Source: Aphelenchoides besseyi (Eukaryota > Nematoda > Chromadorea > Rhabditida > Aphelenchoididae). From it: a stretch of 64,000 nucleotides of DNA. The stretch spans positions 12,090,001 through 12,154,000 of the forward strand of contig JAMPIQ010000002.1 in the NCBI GenBank assembly GCA_024699855.1. Reading direction: 5' to 3'. The notes beneath the pieces were generated by a model. The model saw only the letters and a list, made by a program, of their open reading frames with translations. It ran no database searches and had not been told where the DNA came from. Both the position numbers and the translations under genes were made by a program. Every line of letters begins with the position of its first letter. Position 1 is the first letter of the stretch. Below, in pieces: positions 30,735 through 43,500 of this stretch.

Positions 30735-32068
30735 TCGTTCTATTGCATGATTCTCCATCGTTTCTGCTTTTCTTTGTATATCTTCCCCACCATTAGAGTT
30801 TGTAGACGTAGATTGCCAGAAGTTTTAGACACTACGAAGCGGTTTTTTGCGAATCCCGGCGCTATTTTTTAGCATTCTACTGTTGAACTTTTATTGCACA
30901 GTTTGCAATAATCGTGTTGTTGTTTTCATGCGAAATACGTGCACATGAACAGTGTCGTGACAAGTTCATTGCGTGTCATCGGCATTCGATCATTTTTGTT
31001 TTCACAAGCTGCCACAGCCAAAAAGCTTTCGTTTTTACATTGCACTCATAATACACCAAAAACAAATCGATTTGAGTACTCGACACTCCCTTTCCATGCG
31101 ATTGTTGTTTGCAAATCAATCTTCTTCCTATAGTATGCTTTCTACATTGCTAGTTGTTGAGGACTTTTAATAGAACCACGCGATTGTTGCCATAGTATTC
31201 TGATTGTTCGTTGCCATTTCCTGCAATCGACATTAAATCCGTCCAAATTTTGGTTTCGGGAGCTTTGTTTTTACTGCCGGATAGTTGGCGGAATAATCGA
31301 AAACCCACCGCATAACTCTTGGCCTTCAACAAAACTATTTAACTGCGGGATTTTTGAGCAAAAACTTGGAAGTTTTCGGGACCAATAAGACAGTCATTAG
31401 GGCGTAAAGACCCGAATACTCGTACAGTAAATGGGCCGGAAGCTCTTGAACAATCGGTATTGTATTGCGGATGTAAACGTTGTTCTGAAGTTGTCGACTA
31501 TCTTCTTGCGATTAGCTTCGTTTGTTCAAGTCACTAATCGAACTTGTTGAAGAAGCCGACCGAAAAGTTTGTTATTCTGGTCCACTCGCTATTTTCCAGG
31601 AAACTACGAGCAAGTCGATCGATCGAATCGTATAATCCAATTTTGCACGAAGTGGCCGAGGTGAAGAGAGTATAAGCAAATGTATGGTTTCGACGTGCGT
31701 CGTTGAGTGTTGCAACGGAACGTAGAAAAAGTGAACTGAAGAGCTTAACCAGCGTGGCGCTTCCGAATTTTGTGACTTGTTTAGTCAGTTCCCAACTCTG
31801 CAGACGAGAACAAACGGGCGAGAATTTGAAGAAGAAGAGAACCAACACCGAAGGCGACGTTGAATTTTCTTCAAACGAATTAGGCCTCGCAACGAAGCGA
31901 ATTTTTTAGTCCGCCTCCATTCCAAACATTCTCTATCCTTCAAGGGTTTTGTTTGGCACGGAGAGAGACGATTTGATTGCGTTTAACATCCATTAAAGCC
32001 GACATCGTTCTCTTTATATCCAGACGTATTGAAAGCAGCGATAAGGCACGTTGTTGCATCTCTGGTGA
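30735..32068. other. Spacer between abLIM and the CAP gene
   Basis: No coding exon recognised. Both flanking genes are on the plus strand, so this holds the abLIM 3' UTR and the upstream region of the CAP gene. Confidence 0.35.
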
Positions 32069-32828
32069 ATGTCCGAGTCGAATGAAGACGATTTGTTTGC
32101 TGAAGAATTTCTCGCCGCTAACAATCACTACAGACGATTGGTAAGAATTGTTTCGAACCAAACATGACATCATCTGTGCACATCGTCTTTTAGTTTACTT
32201 TTTCATTTCAGCACGGCGTACCAGAACTCCAAATTAGTCCGGACCTACAAGAACTTGCAGAACAATGGGCCAAGAAATTGGCGCACCGAAGACACATGGC
32301 GTACTTTGAGAGACCTGGTAAGTCGAATAATTACGAACATAATACAATACTTGAATTCTAGGAATAGGTTAGTTGCGCAATCAATAGACGTTTGTTTATA
32401 TTTGAATTCAAAAACACCGAGTAATGTGCATATTTCAGGCGATTGTATAACAATGGTTCCTGTTGATCTTAGCGCAAGTGACATTTGTGAGTATTGGTAC
32501 AAAGAAAGTCGAAGGTACGAATATGAAACGCCGGGTTGGCAAGTCGGCACCAACTACTTCACGCAAATTATCTGGAGATGCACCAAAGAAGTGGGCGTTG
32601 GAGTCGCACCGCTTTCACCGTTACAGAAACGAAATCCAAAAACTGGACAACTAACGAATGATCCATTGAATGACCATCAAGTTGTTGTTGCAGTAAGTTT
32701 GAATCTCCACTGATACAATCTTTTTGTGTACTTAGCTGTATCGACCTTCTGGGAACTCCAATAGACCCGGAGAATTTGAAATGAATGTCAATCCTCCGTT
32801 ACCCGAAAACTCAAACTGCCATTCCTGA
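32069..32828 (+). CDS. CAP-superfamily protein, GAPR-1-like, with altered active site
   Basis: Exons 32069-32140, 32212-32317, 32439-32692, 32736-32828, 174 residues. It has no signal peptide, starts MSESNEDDLF, and is most like cytosolic, Golgi-associated GAPR-1 rather than secreted venom-allergen proteins. Motifs in order: ANNHYRRLHGVPELQISPDL (human: AHNEYRQKHGVPPLKL), then WYKESRRYEY, TPGWQVGTNYFTQIIW, EVGVGVA, and a C-terminal PSGNSNRPGEFEMNV tail as in GAPR-1 (PAGNV-NEGFFEENV). The two histidines of the CAP tetrad appear as tyrosines, and the GEN motif is missing. A six-base candidate microexon (32362-32367) would add two residues without changing frame. The gene converges on the KDEL receptor. 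Confidence 0.83.
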
Positions 32829-33258
32829 TGATTCTTCAAACTCAAGGTGCTCTTTCATTTCCTTTGTTGTTGTTCTACTGACTACATACAAATCAATTTT
32901 TTATTTAGTAACAAATAGAATGACCATGAGAAACATAACGTCTTTAGCAACGCCTAACATGATAAATAAGTCCGATCGTTCACAACTCAAGAAATTAACC
33001 CCGATTTTCGATCCCATGCCCCTAGTCAATAAAATTACCTCGCGAAATAAATTATGTTGTGAACCCCAGTTGTAAAAAAAGAAAACACTCAGTAGTGGGC
33101 ACAATTATGAAACAGATCGGACTCTACGGCCGATGATCAATTTGGCAAAATCAACGCGACAGCACACGAACAAAAAAAGATCTTACATGTTGCGAAGTTG
33201 GCATTTAAGCCGGGAGTTGAATATTGCGGTTTTGTTGAATAACTGAAAACACACGAGT
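32829..33258. other. Convergent 3' region (CAP gene and KDEL receptor)
   Basis: Tail-to-tail spacer. Plus-strand open sequence is visible around 32830-33075 but lacks features of a protein family, so I read it as 3' UTR. Confidence 0.35.
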
Positions 33259-34015
33259 TCATCCTTTAGGTTTGATTGCTTTCTTACCGCGTGTAACGTA
33301 AAGATAAAAGAAGTCGGCGTACAAGACGGTTTGCACGATTCCAGCCACGACAGCAATCGGATCGAGGAAGTTCTCCGAATAGAAGCGATAGACCCAATTC
33401 AAAATGTAGAGTCCACGGTAAGAGCCGAGAGCAAACAGGTAGTGAGCAGTGATTGTTTCGGCTGATCCAGTGGTTTGCAACATGTAGAGTTGAGGCATGA
33501 TGGCGACCGACTCCAAGTATATACTGAAGGTCCAGAGGATTTCCAAAATCGAGAATTCGTGATTGATGAGCAATGAAATGATAAAAGTTGGAATCAATAA
33601 GAACTCCATGCGGAAGTTGTCATGATTCCTGGAATAAGCTCATTGATACTGAAGGGAACGTTCACTTCTTACCGATCGTATGTTGCTCGAAATTTAAAGA
33701 AAATGAAATAGACAGTTGCGATTGAAGACGACAAGAAGAACAACTAGAACAACAAATTCATTTGCCATCTTCTTACAAATACTTACCTTCATAACCGAAT
33801 TGTACAATGAGACAAAGTTCGTGAACAAATCCAAATATCGACAGCAGAACACAATCAAGAAGAGGATCTGCGAACGTCCGGAGATACCTAAAGAACGTAA
33901 CAAAAAGACGCAGTCGCTGCTAACCTGCACACGATCGTGTTTTCCAAATCTTCATCAACAAAATGCAGATGGCAACGAGATGCGAAGCATCGGCCGCTAA
34001 GCGGAAGATATTCAT
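33259..34015 (-). CDS. erd-2: ER lumen protein-retaining (KDEL) receptor
   Basis: A seven-span receptor that returns KDEL-tagged proteins from Golgi to ER. Exons: 34015-33925, 33887-33787, 33743-33673, 33628-33259, about 210 residues (family ~212). It starts [16 protein letters not shown], then has [75 protein letters not shown]: near-identity to ERD2/KDELR along the whole length. The short lysine-containing tail (KKAIKPKG) fits COPI-dependent retrieval. All introns are 44-60 bases. Confidence 0.96.
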
Positions 34016-35608
34016 TGTGAACCCTAAAAGTCCTCATTAGTCAACGCTTTGTGAGAAGAACGCGAGTAATGAGAAGGCATTTACATGATCACAAATCAAA
34101 GTTGAGTTGACAACATCGATGTCAACATTAAATTCAACACATTTTGTTTCGTAAAATGTTGTTTAGTCGTTTAAAATAAGGAAGACAAAACCCGTTACCC
34201 AAAAACCTCCAAATAATTTTCATTGCAAATCGAGAACCAAAAAAACTTTGTCGAAGTAAACGATTGAGACTGGAATACGAAATAAACTCAACGCTAAAAA
34301 CATTGCTAGTGACCAGGAACACGACTTCTGCTTCCAACGTGTTCTTATTCGCTGCAAACGTGTCAACTTTCCTTTCGACTTTTTGTCAACTCATTCCAAC
34401 GACCTTTTGGTGGTTGTTGTCGAATTCGGTTAATCGATATTCTTTGCGCTATCACAACAATAAAAGAGCGAACACGTCAACCGGTATCGGCTGCTTCACG
34501 AAACCTCTCAATACCTCTTCTAAACAGTCATTCAACAACAAAAGCTTTTCGTTTATATCGATTACAAACATCCCAGTCTCTGAGAAGTAGTGCAATAAAC
34601 GAACAGAAGGTTCGGATGAAGTTAATGTGCGTCTACCGACTGAGAAGATTGAATTAAGAAATTGGGATTTCACCTGCTCATGAAGTGGATTTTGTGTCGA
34701 ATACAAAACTCGCTGTATTCTCGTAATTCGCACAAAAATTGCGTTCTCTCTGATGAATTTTAGTCGAAGTGCAAATGAGCTAAAATGGTCGTAGCATCAA
34801 GGTTGCAGCCAACGTTATTTTGGTGTGTAACCATTTGTCATTTTAACAGCAAACTCATCTTACCTTAACAGTTATTGTCGACTGCTTAAAAGCACAATGA
34901 CCAGTGTATGAAAGGAACTTCGTATTCAGAAGACAATCTTATTGTGTTGTTTAAGAGGAACACCGTAAAAGATATGCTCAAGAATCTTCTTTGTGTTCTT
35001 TTTTCGCGTTTCTGTTCGTGCGCACATCGTCGAGCAGTGCGTTCGCCGTCGCTCTCTCTTTTTCGGGAACTTTTTGGGCGTTCTCGCCACGTTTGTCATG
35101 TCTTTTAGCCGCGAGATTCTGATGTGAGAAGCGTGTTGCTTCCACACGCTCTCCTGTTTCCTTCTTTTTCGCCGCCGTTGCTCTCCGGGCCGCCGAATCA
35201 CGCAGTTTTTGATTGCAGTCATTCGGCGGACACAATAGACGTCGATCCGGTCCACGGTCAAAGTTTTAATGATCGTGGAGTCACGTGTGTTGTTTCTCAA
35301 ATGTTGATTAGTCACCAATCTTTTTCAATGGGCTTATAACCAAATGGGCTTTTTTAATCAAAATGCTTCGAATAACGAATTGTTTCGTCTAGTGCTTCCA
35401 CTAACCGTTGACTAATGTCGCGCCAACGCTTGATAACTTCAATGACCTTCTCTCCACACCGAAATATTCCCGCTTGTGATCGGAATAATCTTGTTATTGG
35501 TCGTGATTCTTGTTTCGTTGACATCGTTTTTTCGCTGAGAATTTTTCACAACGTCTGCTAACGCGGATTTTTAGTTTTTGTTTTTAGCATCAAGGCACTC
35601 GGTACGCA
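34016..35608. other. Divergent promoter region (KDEL receptor and epsin)
   Basis: No coding exon recognised. A CG-rich block at about 35000-35240 lies a few hundred bases before the epsin start and probably marks its promoter. Confidence 0.35.
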
Positions 35609-37249
35609 ATGTCGATCTCAACTCTTCGTCGGCAAGTCAAAAACGTTGCCTACAATTTTTCGGATGCCCAAGTGAAAGTGCGAGAAGCCACAAGGTAAGT
35701 GGAACGTAGAAACCAATTTGTGCTCCGCAATTCACGATATTGATATGTAAACTATTCAATTTAAGCAATGATCCGTGGGGACCGACCACCGCACTTATGT
35801 CGGAAATCGCCGACCTTACACACAATCCAATGAGTTTCACCGAAATCATGAGTATGGTATGGAAGCGATTAAACGATCACGGAAAGAATTGGCGACACGT
35901 GTACAAAAGTCTCGTACTCTTGGACTATTTGATTAAGTGTGGAAGTGAGAAGGTGGCTCAGCAGTGCCGCGAAAATATCTACAGCATTGAGACGCTAAAA
36001 GATTTTCAACACATCGAAGAGAATCGAGATCAGGGTTTGAATGTACGCGAAAAGGCCAAACAAATGTGCTCATTATTGACTGATGAAGAACGATTGAAGA
36101 ACGAACGGGCACGATTCCTGATGACTCGAAAACGTTTCATGCAGAATGGTGGCGGAATCTCATCCGATGGAACAGTTCGACATCATCGAAAACACGACGT
36201 TAGCGCGGTTATTGGTCAGTAATTCATTTTGTCTTGTTTTCTATCTTTGATTTCAGATTCCGAACTAGAAGAAGCCCGACCATCGAGTATTGGCGAAGAA
36301 GAAATGCAGTTGCAAATCGCGTTGGCGTTGTCACGTGAAGAATGCGAAAAAGAAGAAGAACTTCGAAAGGGTGATGCAATTCGATTGCAAATGGCGATGG
36401 AAGAAAGCAAGAAGGTGGTGCACGAAGACCCGGTTGCAAAAACTGTGACTGGTGCTCCATTAACTCAAAGTGCTTTGGACGATCTTCTATCTTTGAATCT
36501 CGGTGGTGAACCTGTTCAGGTTGCCGGACCCAGCGGTCTTGGAACATCCACAGCGACCAATGATCCGTGGGGTAGTGGCACTGTCGTTCAAAACGATCCG
36601 TGGTCTCCAGTTAAAAAGCCGGAAGTCGATCCGCGTATGTTTTTAAACTTATAATTGTCTATTTTTTGGTTTATTTTAGTAGAAGCGTTGCTTGGTTCCG
36701 GTCCTGTTGAGTCCAATAACACCAACTTCGGTAACGATCCTTGGGCTCCAGCCGTTCCAAAAACGGCACCGGTAGCAGCAGCCTTGCCTCAAAACGATCC
36801 GTGGATGGTCTTCGATAATACCGTTTCTACTCCCGATACGCCCGGATCAAATAACGGATTTGCGACGTTGAATAATGCGGGTTTGATTGATGGCAACGGA
36901 GTTACCAATGGAATACAAGGAGCACAAAGATCGAGCGCAAAAACCCCGGAAAGTTTTCTTGGTGAAAACTCCTCACTCGTAAATTTGGACAACTTAATGG
37001 GACCATCTTCTGTACAAGCTAAACCTGGTAAGTGAAATTAGCGTGTGGGTTAATAGTCGATGTGTTCAAGCTAACAATCCATTTGTAATTGGAACATCTC
37101 TGACGAACAATAGCGCACCAACCAACCCGTTTAACGCTCAAAATCGACCTTCACCGTCATTGAACGAAATGATGCAGGCACAACGTACGGGTTCTTCACT
37201 GGGCGGCAATGCCACGCCAAATCCATCAACAAATCCATTCATGTTGTAA
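35609..37249 (+). CDS. epn-1: Epsin (ENTH-domain clathrin adaptor)
   Basis: Epsins bend membrane and recruit ubiquitinated cargo into clathrin-coated pits. Exons 35609-35694, 35766-36214, 36257-36634, 36680-37027, 37071-37249, giving 479 residues. The ENTH domain fills the first ~145 residues (MSISTLRRQVKNVAYNFSDA; TSNDPWGP; MVWKRLNDHGKNWRHVYK; DQGLNVREKAKQ). It is followed by two ubiquitin-interacting motifs (EEEMQLQIALALSREE and IRLQMAMEES), four DPW motifs for AP-2 (NDPWGS, NDPWSP, NDPWAP, NDPWMV), and three C-terminal NPF motifs for EH proteins (NNPF, TNPF, TNPF). The domain order is complete and standard. The last intron uses a TTCAAG acceptor. Confidence 0.96.
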
Positions 37250-38341
37250 ACAAAACCTTTTTTCAATTCTCCAACAGCCGTTGATTTTCAAATGTTAAAC
37301 AAAAAATTTATGTAAGTTCACGTTTTCTGCACATTTAACCTTTGATTTTAAGTTCAATGTGATGTCCGCGGGTCCATCGTTTTGCAGCTAAAGGCATTGC
37401 AATCCTGTTCGTCTATTCATATTCTCATCTTCAAATTTAACTGCAATTTTGAGCTCCCCGTCCGTAGACTAAGTTTTCTTCCGAACATTCCAACGACACG
37501 CCACTTGTTATTTTCTGAAATTGATTACTTTGTGCATCTTCTTTTCAATCTTCTATCTGTTATGACGGTTATTTGATGTTAGAGTGAGTATCTTGCGACT
37601 GTGCGCAAATTTTTACTGTTTCTTATGGTTTATGCTTTCATTATTTTAATTGTACTCCGATTATTTTGCTGTTTGTAGAAGAGAATGCGTGTGGATATAA
37701 ATTCTGAGTTGCAAAGTCAACACGATACTTCTTTGTCACTAGACAAAGACATGTCTATGTACGATTAGCCATTAACCCACGAATAAGCTCATAACGTTGC
37801 GAAGAAATTGTCGCGTTCTCTTCTTCAACAAAAGTCATATTATCATCTCTCATTCACGTCTATTCTACAAACACATTTGTACAGTCTAAGACACTTCCCA
37901 TCTCTTATTGTTGTTCACTCGGGCACCTGATAAAACTTTCAACTAGAAATAAGTACAAGTTATAATAGCAAATGCTACGATACTTGACAACGTTAAATTA
38001 GACATCGGTTGGGATCGAATTCAACGATTGTTGTCAACAAGTGGCCGTCTATCTTTGTAGTCTTTTTATAGAAGTGAACGTTAAATTGCAAATACAAGAT
38101 CGAAGAAGCAGAGTCGTATGTAAGGATAAGACGTGTCTAACGTCGAAGATTATAATCGTGATTACAGTAATTTGTTCGTTACATCAAAGAAGATTGGAAT
38201 GCAGCTGAGATTTAAGAATTGCGTATTAAATAATCAATTAATAAAATTCAACGCATGACACCATCACACATGAGGTTTGTGAAGTTGAAGAATGCACGTG
38301 CAAATCCCCAAGTCGCTTATGCACGTCATCTGCTCAGTGAT
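37250..38341. other. Epsin 3' UTR and flank
   Basis: AT-rich, T-tract-containing sequence with no recognised exon. It contains the 3' ends of epsin (+) and of the small minus-strand gene at 38342. Confidence 0.35.
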
Positions 38342-38639
38342 TCATTTTGAAAACGATTTCTGGTGATTAATCCGCAGGTCATTGAAACCACAAATAAAAC
38401 GATACACTTCATCGGCAATTTGATATTCTTTGCATACCCACAAGTTCCCGTCCCTTAAGAATTCATAGTACAATTTCCCTATAATAGACTTATTACCTTT
38501 GAACATTTCTTTGCGTCTTGTTTTTATGTCCACACGGCTTTTGATTATCGACATAAACAAACGTCTGCATCAACAATTCAAATAATAGCAAAGGGCTTGG
38601 AGACTCGTGATTCGGTATTATCTGCACTTTTAGAGTCAT
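38342..38639 (-). CDS. Unrecognised 84-residue protein, two exons
   Basis: Unrecognised family. Exon 1 is 38639-38497 and exon 2 is 38453-38342, with a 43-base intron (GTAATAAG...TTCTTAAG) and matching phase. The start ATG lies three bases after a clean acceptor (CTAATTGCAG), as expected for a trans-spliced mRNA. The product begins MTLKVQIIPNHESPSPLLL, contains FELLMQTFVYVDNQ, a short basic linker rich in Lys/Asn/Gln across the splice junction, then DGNLWVCKEYQIADEVYRF, and ends in a lysine-containing tail. It has two or three cysteines, no signal peptide and no membrane span. Both exons look coding by codon use, but no transcript evidence is available. Confidence 0.5.
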
Positions 38640-39838
38640 TGGCTGCAATTAGACAATCAGATCCGTGAGTTTGAACGAAAACGTTCATTCATAGAAATGT
38701 GTTATGACGAAGAATAAGATTCGGTGTGCTAATGGAATTCATACAAAGTGCTATTTTCTCAGCCGAACATTTTTTTCGATCGGCTTTCGTGTGCTGTTTC
38801 CCATTGTAAGTTTGGGATGTTTGTTTTGCCGGGTGCGTGCTGTGTTGAACGCGTGCCGTGGACAAACGCAAAAGACGATCGCAGTGTTTTCGTCACCCAA
38901 AAACGTCATGGGGCAAAGACGACGAACGCAGATCGTCTCGTGCGCAGCGAAAGCAATTCACCACCTTCATCGTCCCGCATCTTCCCTTTCAACCGCCGGC
39001 CCACAACGCAATTGGCGACCGTGATTGTCCGGCGAAATGAGGTGAATTCACGAAGCGAAGTGCGCAATTGAGGCGGGTCCCCGAGATGGTACGAGAGTTT
39101 TTTTGAACGGATTAATTTACTTTTCAGATCTTGTTTAGTTTACTGCAATCGAAAGCCACCGGAAAATGATTGATGAGGTGCGAATGACCAGTCGAGATAA
39201 CGCGAAGTCCACTTGGCGACAAAGCACCTGATTCCCTTGCGACGTTTCACTTTCTTTTGTTTGGGCGGCGCGGATCACAAACTGCGCTCCTGTTCGCCGC
39301 GATGGCCGTTCGTTTGCTGCAATTTATGCCAGGAAGCCTTCAAGGCTAACGGACGGCAGACGATCTGTTGAGACAGGCGGAGCGTTTTGGATCGTCTCAA
39401 ACGAAACAGATTGTTGGCGTGTGAAGCATCCGATCGCTGTTTTGCATCGCATCATCTTTGTTTCGCGGCGGCGTTCATCATCGTTGGTGTCCCGATGTCT
39501 GGCGATGGATTCACGTAATTTACTTTATGCGTTCTTTTGCTGTTGGTCTTGGGATTAAAAACGAAAAGCGGATGTTGGAGCGTGAAGCCCGCGGAGGGCG
39601 GTGTAATTTTGTCGTATTCGCGGTGAGTGAGCACCTTTCAGTCCCACAGTTGTTTGATACAATTACACTATGAACCTTCAAACCATTAGGTTGAGGATAA
39701 GTTTCTTTTGCGTTTCGTTTAACTGCTGCTACTTGTACCGTAGAGAAAAAACTCCGGGTCGCCGTTCTGTTTCGAATGAACCGCGCTTTCATTTCCTGGC
39801 TTCCACAAGCGACTCTCTACAGACGGCCATGAAAACAG
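38640..39838. other. CG-rich upstream region of the Na+/H+ exchanger
   Basis: No coding exon placed, though the exchanger's initiator Met must lie in an exon somewhere here. The stretch 38810-39480 is conspicuously richer in CG than its surroundings and probably contains the promoter. Confidence 0.35.
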
Positions 39839-42650
39839 ATTTTATTCAAGTTTGCAGTTTTTTTCATATTCGTATCCGTTGCATTGACGATCCAAGCGGT
39901 TGATGTTCGAGAGCAGTTTTTCGACGAACATGCTTCTGATGAACTACGAATTTTCAGGGTTAAGATCCAAGGAAAAGATGTTTGGAATGAATTCCGAATC
40001 ACATGTCAGCAATGAGACGAATATCATGCACAAGTCGCATTTCGAACAAGCGCAATTTCCGCTTGGTTTAGCTCTTATTGGGGTGTTGGTTGTTTTGATT
40101 AAAGAATGTGAGTTTGTAGCATAAGCGATAGTTGTAAAGAGTCTTTTAAGCATATTCGCGAATTAACGTCTTGAAAGCAATTTGCCCCGACACGCCGTTT
40201 ATTATGATTCTGAGTATTGCCATTGGTGCCATCATGAAGTTTGTTCTTCCGGATTATCTTGGTGTAAGTTTTTGAAGTACCTCAGATATTAACTCTTCGC
40301 ATTCCTTAAAATAGTGGAGGTTGTTATGATTTGGTTTAGGATCTGCGATTAGATACGTGGTGTTTTTTTTGGCTTTGGTTGCCAGCGATTGTGTTGGATG
40401 CCGGTTATTTTGTGCCCGAAAAAGAGTTGTTCGGTAACTTTGCTGCAATCATGGTTCTTGCTGTGGTGGGCACAATAATGAACACGTGTATGACCGGTAA
40501 GTTCACAACTATTTGCTGAATTAATTCCGATGTTTGAAGGAATCACTCTCTACTACAGTCAATTTCAACTGTTCGATTCGCACTTCAAGTTCTGGGATCT
40601 TCTTCTGTTTTCCACGATCATTTCGGCGGTTGATCCTGTTGCAGTGATTAGTGTTTTCGAAGAAATTCACGTCAATCGGGTACTCTACATTCTTGTTTTT
40701 GGCGAAAGTTTGTTTAACGATGCGGTCACTATTGTGATGTACGATTCCGTTCAAAACATGGCCAAATCCTCTCTCGACATTTACTTATGTCTTTCGTACG
40801 CAGCTCTGTTCGTTTTCATGTTCCTTGCGGGTGCAATGATAGGATTGACATTTGGATGTTTGACTGGTCTGATGGCAAAATTTACGAAAAACGTGAAGAT
40901 CCATCAACCGCTCATTTGTCTTCTAGTTCCATACAGCGCTTACGTTTTGGCAGAATCTGTGCGAGCAAGTGGAATTGTCGCGTAAGTCTTGAAATTCGAT
41001 GTTTAAACGTTTCAGAGATTTAGATTGACATTTTGCGGAGTTTTCATGAAACGCTATTTGGCTGCAAATCTGGACGAAAGCACACTGATTGCATATAATC
41101 ATACGCTCAAGACTATGTCCTCGATGTCCGAATCAATTATCTTTGCCATGCTTGGAGTATCGATTGTAACACATCATCACGTGCTCAATTATAAGTTTAT
41201 TCTCATGGCTCTGTTTTGTTGTTTGGTCATTCGTGCAATTGGTAGGTGCAACAACGTGGTTAGAATTCTAAGATGAAAATTTTTAAGTCATTCTCTCGTT
41301 ATCTTTCTTTATCAATCGAGAATTACGCATGAATCTCAGTTTAACCGAACAGTTCGTTATGACTTACGGTGGTTTACGTGGAGCTGTTTGCTACGGTCTT
41401 GTAACACTATTGGATCCGTCGGTTGTACAAGATCGAGATATGTTCACGAGTACCGTAATGATCATCATTGTTTTTACTTCCGTTATTCAGGTATAGTTGT
41501 TGACAAGTATTGATATTTGCGTGCTTATAGGGTTGTACGATTAAACCAATTGTGCGATTGACCAAAGTGAAATTGGCGCAATCAAGCGACGACGATAAAA
41601 TGATTCAAATGCATGTTTGTAAAGCAAGTTGATTGTCATATCGACAAATTTCAATCAGTAACTTTTAGGCAATCAAATTTGCAATTAATGGAATCAACGA
41701 AATTGCGGGTTATTCTTCGACTTCATGGGTGAGTTCACAGGTACAAAAATCACTATTTGCGGACATTTTAGTATCAGGATAAATGGCACAAACTTCGTCA
41801 TGTTGTTGATCAGTTCGTGATGGTGAAGGGAGCCATCGATCACACAGGAAGTCAACAGATTGTGGAGTTGTCTAAGAAGCTCATGGTGATTATCGTTTTT
41901 CTTATCGATACCATTATAACATTTATTTTTAGATTAAAGAAGTTACACAGCAAATCAAAACGTTTGGTTCTTACCGTCAACTGTCTGCTCTTGTTCACGA
42001 ACCGTCGCTTGCAACATCAATGTCGATGCCGAGTAATATGGCTGAGAAAGCAGTCGAACATTCGCGATTTGTTGTTGAGAAAGTTCCAAAAGAAGTTATC
42101 ACAACGTCACCGGAGATGGGAAATCGAAAGGAGTCGTTGCGAGATATTCTTTACAAGGGTTTGAATCCACTCGATCAGAACGTCTACTCACGTCACTTCA
42201 TGCTGAATCCGAACAACGTACCGACATTCCGTCGTGCATCTTTAAACGTGTCCGGTCGACAAGATCTTTCGGATGACGAAGACAACATTGGATTGAACGC
42301 GTTAACAGCTCCGAGTGGAGGTGCAGCAGCTTTTCGACAATTAGCCGAATTGCGTCCTCGTTTGGGAACCGGACCCAACACTCGTCCAACGATTCTCCCG
42401 GCGCGTAGTGAGTTAGTATATGCGTGGATAGAAATTATATGTAAACTTTGCAGCTAACCGACCAACTTTCTCACTTGGCGGTACATCGCCGGAAGCGGGA
42501 TCTCCACTTCTGAATCATGATCAAGCACCGAACAACGCTTTCTATTGTCGAAGTCAAAACGGTGTGGAATTGGGGAACGGTCATTCTCGAAATCACAACA
42601 ACAAGCACGTGGCATTTTCGGTCATCAACGAAGAAGTCGAAAGTGACTGA
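39839..42650 (+). CDS. nhx: Na+/H+ exchanger, NHE/NHX (SLC9) family
   Basis: Exchanges Na+ for H+ across a membrane to set pH. Exons: 39839-39958 (inferred; hydrophobic, signal-like FKFAVFFIFVSVALTIQA), 40017-40107, 40151-40263, 40340-40496, 40540-40981, 41024-41241, 41288-41490, 41531-41614, 41669-41728, 41772-41885, 41933-42404, 42454-42650. Family motifs: PAIVLDAGYFVPE (TM region that binds amiloride in NHE1), FSTIISAVDPVAVISVFEEI, LVFGESLFNDAVTIVMYD (with the essential acidic pair), MSESIIFAMLGVS, YGGLRGAVCYGL. A cytosolic regulatory tail of about 250 residues follows the last span, with several Ser/Thr-rich stretches. The ATG is not identified; it should be in an upstream exon joining at the AAAACAG acceptor. 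Confidence 0.9.
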
Positions 42651-43500
42651 TGGAATGGTCGGAATTGGCTTTATCTCAACATTAATCATATTATTATACG
42701 TGTTACTGGTTTTATTTACTTTTGTTCATTCAAGTTTTGTTGTCCTGAATTTCTTGCCATTATTTTGAGTAGCTCTTGGATTATCTGATACTGGTTTTTT
42801 CATTTTTTATTTACCCATTTTTTGTGTGTCTTGTTTTCAAACGTGTATTCTTTGTACGGTGATCATAAACTTTTGTGGTCGGTCGAGGCAAAAGGTTTTG
42901 CAATCAACACAAACAAAAGATGACTCATCGATCGATGACTTGTTGGTATGTTCTGCGCGAGGTTGTTTCGTGCAATGGAAAGATCGGTGGATCAGACTCC
43001 AGACGTAGGATAAAGAGCCATTGCACATTTCGACTCGTGTCAATCGACGTCACAAACCGCGCATCTTTTTCGGAGTTGCCGTGTGGGCGTCGATTCAAAA
43101 TACGATGACAAGTACGTAAAAATAACCGCCTTATTGGTGATCCGCCGACTAGTCTTCGGCGTGATGAGTAAAAGACACGGGTTGCTTTTGCTGCTGCGCA
43201 TCAACGGAAGCGAAAGACGCCGTTCACAGGATAAACTTTGTGCGAAGGTTGGTGATCGGAAACCACAGGGCAGCAGAAATATTCGCAAACTTGTTGGCGA
43301 GATTGCTGAAGGACAATTCGACTGCATATCAGCAGGTAAATGTGCCGCCATCTTGTTCGCTCACTTATCGCTGGTTGATTAATGTCAAAACGAGATTTCG
43401 TACAATCGAAAGAACTTTTTGTGTGTTAACGTTTTGCTTTTTCAGTTTATTCCACTACTGTGTTATTTCCACCTTTACGTATGCTTGGAACAAGCCAGAA
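42651..43500. other. NHX 3' flank and astacin 5' region
   Basis: No recognised exon. A T-rich stretch to about 42850 suits an NHX 3' UTR. An acceptor (TTTTTCAG) at about 43445 precedes the astacin start, so part is leader or outron. Confidence 0.35.

Noticed and set aside
32318..32438. Six-base microexon (GAATAG at 32362-32367) in the CAP gene
   Set aside because: Borders and frame permit it, but a single 121-base intron explains the gene more simply and the added residues match no family motif.
34926..35318. 130-codon minus-strand frame upstream of epsin
   Set aside because: Arg/Lys-rich reading of a CG-rich promoter block; no ATG context, splice sites or family match.
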